In this document: piece by piece, positions 6,141-10,777 of the stretch
Layout of the letters: each line of letters begins with the position of its first letter
How positions within the stretch are numbered: position 1 is the stretch's first letter
DNA from: Clostridia bacterium
Lineage (GTDB): Bacteria; Bacillota; Clostridia; Oscillospirales; CAG-272
Direction of reading: 5' to 3'
Length of the DNA: 10,777 nucleotides
Assembly (NCBI GenBank): GCA_017960705.1
Contig: JAGCYR010000029.1
Location: 1 to 10,777 of the forward strand
The notes under the pieces: generated by a model
Seen by the model: only the letters and a program-made list of their open reading frames with translations
Database searches by the model: none
What the model was told of the DNA's origin: nothing
Program-made: the position numbers and the translations under genes

Positions 6141-7790
6141 ATGGAAGAAATGACGAACAATTTTATACACGAGATCATTGACTCCGATCTGGAAAAGGAT
6201 CCGGAGCTGAAGATCCATACCCGTTTTCCGCCCGAACCCAACGGCTATCTGCATATCGGGAGCGCGAAGGCGATCTGGATCAACAGCATGACCGCGAAGA
6301 AATACGGCGGTCTCTTCAATCTGCGCTACGACGATACCAACCCGACCAAAGAGGGCGACGAGTTCGTCAAGTCGATCTACGAGGATCTTTGCTGGCTCGG
6401 CGCGGAACCGACCGGCGGCGTCTTCTACGGTTCGGATTACTTTGACAAGTGCTACGAGTTCGCCGTCAAACTGATCAAGCAGGGCGACGCCTACGTCTGC
6501 GACCTTTCCGCCGACGAGATGCGCGAATACCGCGGAACGCTGACCGAACCCGGGAAGCCCAGTCCGTGGCGCGACCGCTCGGTCGAAGAGAACCTCGACC
6601 TGTTCGAGCGGATGAAGAACGGGGAATATCCGGACGGCGCGAAGACCCTGCGCGCGAAGATCGATATGACGAGCCCGAATATCAATATGCGCGACCCGGC
6701 GATCTACCGGATCGTGCACACGCCGCATCACCGCCAGGGCAGCAAATGGTGCATCTATCCGCTCTACGATTACGCCCATCCGATCCAGGACGCGCTCGAG
6801 GGGATCACGCATTCGCTCTGTTCCATCGAGTTTGAGAACCACCGTCCGCTCTACGATTGGGTCGTCGAGCACGTCGGGTTCGAGCCCCGTCCGCATCAGT
6901 ACGAGTTCGCGCGGCTGAACGTCACGCATACCGTCATGAGCAAGCGGTATCTCCGCGAGCTTGTCGAGACGGGTCTTGTCGACGGCTGGGACGATCCGCG
7001 AATGCCCACGCTCTGCGGGCTTCGCAGAAGAGGATATACCCCCGCGTCCATCTTTGATTTCGTTTCCCGCGCGGGCGTCGCAAAGGCTCTCAGTCTGGTC
7101 GATCACGAGTTGCTCGAGCACTGCATCCGCGAGGAACTGAACGAGACGGCGCCCCGTCGCGTCGCGATCCTCAAACCGATCAAGGTGACGGTCACGAATT
7201 ATCCGGAGGGGAAGACCGAATACTTCGATCTTCCGAACCATCCGCAGCATCCCGAACTCGGGACGCGGAAAGTGCCGTTTTCGCGGCATCTTCTGATCGA
7301 CGCGGACGACTTCTCGCTCGATCCTCCCCCGAAGTTCTTCCGGCTGAAACCCGGAGGGGAAGTCCGGCTGATGGGCGGCTACCTGCTGAAGTACGAAGAC
7401 GTGAAGCTCGACGCCGACGGAAAGGTATCTGAGATCCTCTGTACGGTGGATCTCGAGACCGGAAACGGCAATCCCGCCGACGGACGGAAGGTCAAGGGGA
7501 CCATCCATTGGCTCTCCGAAGCCGAAAGCGTCCCGGTCGACGTCAAGCTCTACGACGAGCTCTTTACCATTGAGAACGTCAACGACATTCCCGAAGGGAA
7601 GGGTTACGGCGACTACCTGAACGTTGATTCGGTCACGGATATGCCGGAGGCGCGGGTCGAAGCGTCGCTCTCTGACGCGAAACCGGGCGATCGCTTCCAG
7701 TTCGTGCGCGTCGGCTACTTCGTCAAGGATACCAAATACGAAAACACGTTTAATCGCATCGTCGGGCTGAAGGACAGCTACAAAGTCTGA
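6141..7790 (+). CDS. glnS: Glutaminyl-tRNA synthetase
   Basis: A 549-residue class I aminoacyl-tRNA synthetase charging tRNA-Gln with glutamine, matching the E. coli enzyme along its whole length, including the anticodon-binding beta barrels in the C-terminal half. The signature PPEPNGYLHIGSAK (30-43) holds the HIGH motif as HIGS (38-41), and the KMSKR loop is VMSKR (265-269). Conserved blocks SPWRDRSVEENL, KWCIYPLYDYAHPIQDALEGITHSLC and GWDDPRMPTLCGLRRRGYT are present. The start ATG lies 9 bases after AAAGG. Many Bacillota lack GlnRS and make Gln-tRNA through GatCAB, so its presence marks a lineage that acquired the direct route. It is second in the operon, 27 bases before metY. Confidence 0.97.
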   Translation: MEEMTNNFIHEIIDSDLEKDPELKIHTRFPPEPNGYLHIGSAKAIWINSMTAKKYGGLFNLRYDDTNPTKEGDEFVKSIYEDLCWLGAEPTGGVFYGSDYFDKCYEFAVKLIKQGDAYVCDLSADEMREYRGTLTEPGKPSPWRDRSVEENLDLFERMKNGEYPDGAKTLRAKIDMTSPNINMRDPAIYRIVHTPHHRQGSKWCIYPLYDYAHPIQDALEGITHSLCSIEFENHRPLYDWVVEHVGFEPRPHQYEFARLNVTHTVMSKRYLRELVETGLVDGWDDPRMPTLCGLRRRGYTPASIFDFVSRAGVAKALSLVDHELLEHCIREELNETAPRRVAILKPIKVTVTNYPEGKTEYFDLPNHPQHPELGTRKVPFSRHLLIDADDFSLDPPPKFFRLKPGGEVRLMGGYLLKYEDVKLDADGKVSEILCTVDLETGNGNPADGRKVKGTIHWLSEAESVPVDVKLYDELFTIENVNDIPEGKGYGDYLNVDSVTDMPEARVEASLSDAKPGDRFQFVRVGYFVKDTKYENTFNRIVGLKDSYKV

Positions 7791-7817
7791 CGTGCAAAGG
7801 AATTACAAGGAGAAACC

Positions 7818-9089
7818 ATGAAGATCAACACCAAATGTATCCAGTCCGGCTATTCACCGAAAAACGGGGAACCCCGCATCCTGCCCATCGTGCAGTCGAC
7901 CACGTTCAAGTACGATTCGAGCGACGAAATGGGGATGCTCTTCGACCTGAAAAAGAGCGGCTATTTCTACTCCCGTCTTGCCAATCCGACCTGCGACACG
8001 GTCGCCGCGAAGATCGCCGACCTCGAGGGAGGCGTCGCCGCGATGCTGACTTCGTCCGGTCAGGCGGCGAATCTGATCGCTCTCTTCAATATCGTCTCTG
8101 CGGGTCAGCATATCGTCGCGTCCTCCGCGATCTACGGCGGGACCTTCAACCTGATCGGCGTGACCATGAAGAAGATGGGGATCGACGTGACCTTTGTGGA
8201 TCCCGACGCGACGCCCGAAGAGCTCGACGCGGCGTTCAAGCCCGAGACCAGAGCGGTGTTCGCCGAATCGATCTCGAACCCCGCGCTCGCCGTTCTGGAT
8301 TTCGATAAATTCGTTGCCGCCGCGCACTGCCACGGCGTTCCGATCATCGTCGACAACACTTTCCCGACTCCGATCAACTGCCGTCCGTTCGAGTTCGGCG
8401 TCGATATCGTGACCCACGCGACCACCAAGTATATGGACGGTCACGCGATGACCATCGGCGGGTGCATCGTCGACAGCGGCAACTTCGATTGGGATGCGCA
8501 CGCGGACAAGTATCCCGGGCTGACCACGCCCGACGATTCCTACCACGGGATCACCTATACCAAACAGTTCGGCAAGATGGCGTACATCACGAAGGCGGTC
8601 GCCCAGCTGATGCGGGACTTCGGTGCGATCCAGGCGCCCCAGAACGCGTTTCTGATCAATATCGGGCTGGAAACGCTCGCTCTCCGCATGAAGCGTCACT
8701 GCGAAAACGCAAAGGCGGTCGCGGAGTACCTTTCGAAGCATCCGAAGGTGACCTGGGTGAACTATCCCGATCTTCCCGGCAACAAATATCACGATCTCGC
8801 AGCTAAGTATATGCCTAACGGAACCTGCGGCGTGGTTTCCTTCGGGATCAAGGGAGGCAGGGAAGCCGCGACCCGTTTTATGGATTCGCTGAAGCTTGCG
8901 GCGATCGTCACGCACGTCGCCGACGCCCGCACCTGCGTTCTGCATCCGGCGAGCACGACTCACCGTCAGCTGACCGATAAGCAACTCGACGAGTGCAAAA
9001 CGCCCGCCGATCTCGTCCGTTTCTCGGTCGGGATCGAGGACGTCGAGGACATCATCGCGGATCTGTCGCAGGCGCTTGACAAGGCGTAA
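7818..9089 (+). CDS. metY: O-acetylhomoserine sulfhydrylase (O-acetylhomoserine aminocarboxypropyltransferase)
   Basis: A 423-residue PLP enzyme of the Cys/Met metabolism family. It replaces the acetyl group of O-acetylhomoserine with sulfide to form homocysteine, giving direct sulfide assimilation into methionine. The PLP lysine is K204 in THATTKYMDGHAMTIGG. Other motifs are YSRLANPTCD (51-60) with the cofactor phosphate-binding Tyr and Arg, SSGQAAN (79-85), and VDNTF (178-182). The length (about 425-430) and the insert around WDAHADKYPGLTTPDDSYHG (225-244) favour the sulfhydrylase over cystathionine gamma-synthase (about 380-400). AAGGAG (7807-7812) precedes the ATG. Its stop codon overlaps the comF start as TAATG. 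No S-box or T-box is seen in front, as it lies inside the operon. Confidence 0.92.
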   Translation: MKINTKCIQSGYSPKNGEPRILPIVQSTTFKYDSSDEMGMLFDLKKSGYFYSRLANPTCDTVAAKIADLEGGVAAMLTSSGQAANLIALFNIVSAGQHIVASSAIYGGTFNLIGVTMKKMGIDVTFVDPDATPEELDAAFKPETRAVFAESISNPALAVLDFDKFVAAAHCHGVPIIVDNTFPTPINCRPFEFGVDIVTHATTKYMDGHAMTIGGCIVDSGNFDWDAHADKYPGLTTPDDSYHGITYTKQFGKMAYITKAVAQLMRDFGAIQAPQNAFLINIGLETLALRMKRHCENAKAVAEYLSKHPKVTWVNYPDLPGNKYHDLAAKYMPNGTCGVVSFGIKGGREAATRFMDSLKLAAIVTHVADARTCVLHPASTTHRQLTDKQLDECKTPADLVRFSVGIEDVEDIIADLSQALDKA

Positions 9090-9895
9090 TGGGACGGCTG
9101 CTTTCCGCTTTCAAACGTATTCCCGGGCTGATCTATCCCGCGAAATGCGTTTCCTGCGGAGAATTGCTGGATGAAGACGGGGAAGTTTTCTGCCGTACCT
9201 GTTACGATTCCTACGAGAACGCGAAACAAGAGGAATGTAGCCGCTGCCACAAGGAACGCTGCCGCTGCACCTGTCCGTCGTTTTCGCTCGGAAAAGCCGG
9301 GCTGCGCCGTCTGATCAAGCTCTTCCGGTATCAGCCTGCGGAGAGCGATCTGCCCGAAAATCGGATCCTTTACAATCTTAAACAAAGGCATTTGCAGAAC
9401 GTTTTCGACTTCTTCGCGCGGGAACTCTCCGAGTCGATCGACGCGGCTCTGTCCCAAAACGAAAAGGCGTCCGCGATCCTGGTACCTTGTCCGAGAAGCG
9501 CGGGCGCGAAGAAAAAGAACGGCTACGATCATACCTTTGCGCTCTGCCGGGCGATATCAAAGAAGACCGGGATCCCGGTTTCCTCCGCACTGAAACGGAA
9601 ACACGGCGGCAAGATGCAGAAACGGCTTTCCGGTGAGGAAAGACGGAGGAATATCGTCAACCGGTTTTATATCAAGAACGGCGAAGATCTGGCGGGGAAG
9701 ACTGTCATTCTCTTCGACGACGTGACCACCACCGGCGCGACCATACTCGAGTGCCGTCGTGTCGCAAAGACAGCCGGCGTCTCACGCGTGATCCCGTGCG
9801 TGATCGCGTTCTCGGGACGGGATTTCGTGCTTCGCCCGCAAAAATCGAAGAAAACAGGGAAGAAATACGGTAGACGCAAGGTGACTTCCAATTAA
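9089..9895 (+). CDS. comF: ComF-family phosphoribosyltransferase-like protein
   Basis: A 268-residue ComF/GntX-type protein. The N-terminus has a zinc-binding module with paired cysteines C20-C23 and C35-C38, then a second Cys cluster (C50, C53, C58, C60, C62). The C-terminal domain is a type I phosphoribosyltransferase: the PRPP loop is FDDVTTTGAT (209-218), and the ComF-type QKRLSGEERRRNI segment (177-189) precedes it. In naturally competent bacteria ComF helps DNA uptake across the inner membrane, but its chemistry is unknown and it also occurs where competence is not known. Translation is coupled to metY by a one-base overlap (TAATG), and AAGG lies 5 bases upstream of the start. It is the last gene of the operon before a strong terminator. 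No other com genes are visible. Confidence 0.88.
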   Translation: MGRLLSAFKRIPGLIYPAKCVSCGELLDEDGEVFCRTCYDSYENAKQEECSRCHKERCRCTCPSFSLGKAGLRRLIKLFRYQPAESDLPENRILYNLKQRHLQNVFDFFARELSESIDAALSQNEKASAILVPCPRSAGAKKKNGYDHTFALCRAISKKTGIPVSSALKRKHGGKMQKRLSGEERRRNIVNRFYIKNGEDLAGKTVILFDDVTTTGATILECRRVAKTAGVSRVIPCVIAFSGRDFVLRPQKSKKTGKKYGRRKVTSN

Positions 9896-9904
9896 ACGAA
9901 CTGA

Positions 9905-9937
9905 AAAACTGCCGTTCCGGTGAGGAACGGCAGTTTT
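9905..9937. terminator. Strong bidirectional terminator between comF and the flavodoxin-like gene
   Basis: A perfect 14-bp stem, AAAACTGCCGTTCC (9905-9918) with its complement at 9924-9937, closes a five-base GGTGA loop. The A-run on one side and the T-run on the other give a U tract in both directions, so the element serves comF on the plus strand and the convergent gene on the minus strand. Confidence 0.93.
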
Positions 9938-9951
9938 ACGTAAAATGAAGA

Positions 9952-10371
9952 TTATTTCACGGTCGCGAGGATGCGGTCGGTCCATTCGTCGACGGCTTTT
10001 TCTTCCTCGGGGGTGACTTTCTTCGCAAACTTGAAGGGAAGTCCGCCGGTAATCGTCAGAACGTCGTCGATGAAGTTGGTCCCGGCTTCCTTGATGATCT
10101 CTTTGAGCTTGGCGACGTCCTCCGGAAGACCGTCTGCGATCAGAGCGACGTTCGCGGCTCTCTCCTTCGAGAGATCGGTGCAGAAGCGGCGGAACGAATC
10201 GGACAGGGATGATTTGACCGTCGCGACGATGACGAGCAGCCGCTCGCGGTCAAGCGAGTAATCGGGCGGGATGCTGTCGACCTTATAGGTTGATTCCGCC
10301 TTCGCGGCGACGCGATCGGCAAGAACGAGCAGTTTGCCCTTTTTGGTCGAGGTCAGAACGCGCATTTTCAT
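9952..10371 (-). CDS. Small flavodoxin-like domain protein
   Basis: A 139-residue protein whose alternating strands and helices fit a flavodoxin fold: strand 1 MRVLTST (3-9), strand 3 LLVIVATV (45-52), strand 4 NVALIAD (74-80), strand 5 DDVLTIT (102-108) and a final helix KAVDEWTDRILATV. The usual FMN phosphate loop (S/T-x-T-G-N-T) is altered to TSTKKGK (7-13), so FMN binding is uncertain. There is no signal peptide or membrane segment. The ATG at 10371 is chosen because AGGAGG lies 8 bases upstream and the promoter -10 is only about 35 bases away. The frame stays open upstream to a GTG at 10566, but that would contain the promoter. The gene stands alone, converging on comF. It might be a flavodoxin relative with a non-redox role. 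Confidence 0.6.
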   Translation of the reverse strand: MKMRVLTSTKKGKLLVLADRVAAKAESTYKVDSIPPDYSLDRERLLVIVATVKSSLSDSFRRFCTDLSKERAANVALIADGLPEDVAKLKEIIKEAGTNFIDDVLTITGGLPFKFAKKVTPEEEKAVDEWTDRILATVK

Positions 10372-10405
10372 TTTCAGATCCTCCTTGGATTTAATTTCTT
10401 TTTTT

Positions 10406-10414
10406 ATTATATCA
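10406..10414 (-). promoter_or_regulatory. Extended -10 promoter of the flavodoxin-like gene
   Basis: On the minus strand TGA-TATAAT (10414-10406) gives a perfect -10 box with an extended TG element. At the proper distance upstream the -35 region (TTTCAT, 17 bases away) is poor, which extended -10 promoters tolerate. The transcript would begin near 10400 and carry a U/A-rich leader of about 28 bases with the AAGGAGG ribosome binding site. Confidence 0.7.
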
Positions 10415-10591
10415 TAAACGGTCGAAAAATGAAAGACCGATATTCTGAAAAATTGTTTTTGCGACCATACGGAACAAAATGGATCTTCAAATCGATCGAG
10501 AGCCGGAAGCAGGGAACGCTTTGGTTCGATGACGGTTGTCAGACTCGTCGTCAAGCATTTGCTCACGGAGGCATCCCCCGACCGTGTAGAT
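10415..10591. other. Intergenic stretch without a recognised gene
   Basis: I see no recognisable gene here. A plus-strand frame is open from about 10430 to a TAA at 10631 (with an ATG near 10528), but its peptide resembles nothing I know. On the minus strand the frame of the flavodoxin-like gene is also open back to 10566. Two weak hairpins can be drawn: GATGACG with CGTCGTC (near 10527-10551) and CACGG with CCGTG (10564-10586). Neither is followed by a good U tract. Confidence 0.4.
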
Positions 10592-10604
10592 TCATTTTGC
10601 GACC
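10457..10604 (+). repeat. Pair of 10-bp direct repeats TTTTGCGACC
   Basis: TTTTGCGACC occurs at 10457-10466 and 10595-10604, 138 bases apart. With the preceding ATT the match is 13 of 15. CTGAAAA-ATT-like sequences also adjoin each copy, before the first and after the second. This could be the trace of an excised element or a duplicated site, or chance. Confidence 0.4.
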
Positions 10605-10777
10605 CTGAAAATTATAGACACAATTATACCTAATACATATTTTATATAATTGAGGGAAGGATCAGACGTAATTTTATTGAGAATTCGGTCCTTGATTATT
10701 TCTGTGTGATCAGACGTCTGCGCGGTCTGCGTTACGGATCCCGACGTTCCGTTGGTCATTCTTCTTCGCAGAACGCG
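10592..10777 (-). CDS. Open frame entering from the right edge, possible small or partial membrane protein
   Basis: A minus-strand frame is open from the right edge for 61 codons to a TGA at 10594-10592. It could be the 3' end of a longer gene or a 55-residue protein starting at the ATG at 10759, which has only a weak AAGAAGA in front of it. The C-terminal part reads YIKYVLGIIVSIIFRVAK, a hydrophobic segment ending in basic residues, as in a membrane anchor. Codons are rich in A and T (ATA, ATT, AAT, TTA), unlike the G/C-ending codons elsewhere in the window. I do not recognise a family. The opposite strand is also largely open here, with one stop at 10631, so coding on this strand is not certain. 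Confidence 0.3.
   Translation of the reverse strand, partial: RVLRRRMTNGTSGSVTQTAQTSDHTEIIKDRILNKITSDPSLNYIKYVLGIIVSIIFRVAK
10660..10717 (+). repeat. Pair of 10-bp direct repeats GATCAGACGT
   Basis: GATCAGACGT occurs at 10660-10669 and 10708-10717, 48 bases apart. In the minus-strand open frame both copies read in the same phase as Thr-Ser-Asp, followed by His in one and Pro in the other. The 16-codon period could reflect a small internal protein repeat or a regulatory site pair, or chance. Confidence 0.4.

Noticed and set aside
6102..7508. Long minus-strand open frame opposite glnS
   Set aside because: glnS is certain over its full length; the antisense frame is a by-product of the G/C-ending codons and has no ribosome binding site or family resemblance.
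7854..8984. Long minus-strand open frame opposite metY
   Set aside because: Same reason: the sense gene is a full-length, motif-complete PLP enzyme.
10372..10566. Upstream extension of the flavodoxin-like protein to a GTG at 10566
   Set aside because: The extension would span a clear TATAAT promoter and an AAGGAGG ribosome binding site placed for the ATG at 10371, and its residues do not resemble a flavodoxin.
10615..10650. Plus-strand promoter TAGACA with TATAAT near the right end
   Set aside because: The spacer is 24 bases, too long, and no convincing start codon follows the GAGGGAAGG at 10652-10660.

Overview
The window looks like chromosomal DNA of a GC-rich member of the Bacillota, most likely a clostridial gut-type lineage. 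The signs are strong AAGGAGG-type ribosome binding sites, sigma-A-like promoters with TATAAT boxes, an L27 ribosomal protein with the cleavable N-terminal extension next to its protease Prp, and a DUF3343 protein paired with a class V aminotransferase. Most genes end codons in G or C. The last ~180 bases are clearly more AT-rich. Most of the window is housekeeping or metabolic; no phage, CRISPR or complete mobile element is visible.

Layout from left to right. (1) 1-1605, minus strand: a clan GH-A glycoside hydrolase (GH39/beta-xylosidase-like) followed by the 5' end of an AEC-type transporter that runs off the left edge, served by a TTGACT-17-TATAAT promoter. (2) 1696-2833, plus strand: promoter, possible L21 leader, rplU, prp, rpmA and a hairpin terminator. 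The usual next gene, obg, is absent; galE (2863-3894) follows and ends at a bidirectional terminator. (3) 3963-5305, minus strand: a small Se/S-carrier-like protein (DUF3343) overlapping by GTGA with a cysteine desulfurase-family enzyme. (4) 5434-9937, plus strand: one probable operon with an extended -10 promoter, encoding a metallo-beta-lactamase-fold hydrolase, glutaminyl-tRNA synthetase, O-acetylhomoserine sulfhydrylase and a ComF-like phosphoribosyltransferase, closed by a perfect 14-bp bidirectional terminator. (5) 9952-10414, minus strand: a flavodoxin-like protein with its own promoter. (6) 10415-10777: poorly explained, partly AT-rich DNA with short direct repeats and an open minus-strand frame entering from the right edge.

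Functionally, the window joins ribosome assembly (L21, Prp, L27), sugar use (GH39, GalE, possibly the transporter), sulfur or selenium chemistry (desulfurase plus carrier, and sulfide assimilation into homocysteine by MetY) and translation (GlnRS). The two points most worth following are the carrier/desulfurase pair and the unexplained right end. I see no strong evidence for a wholly new system.
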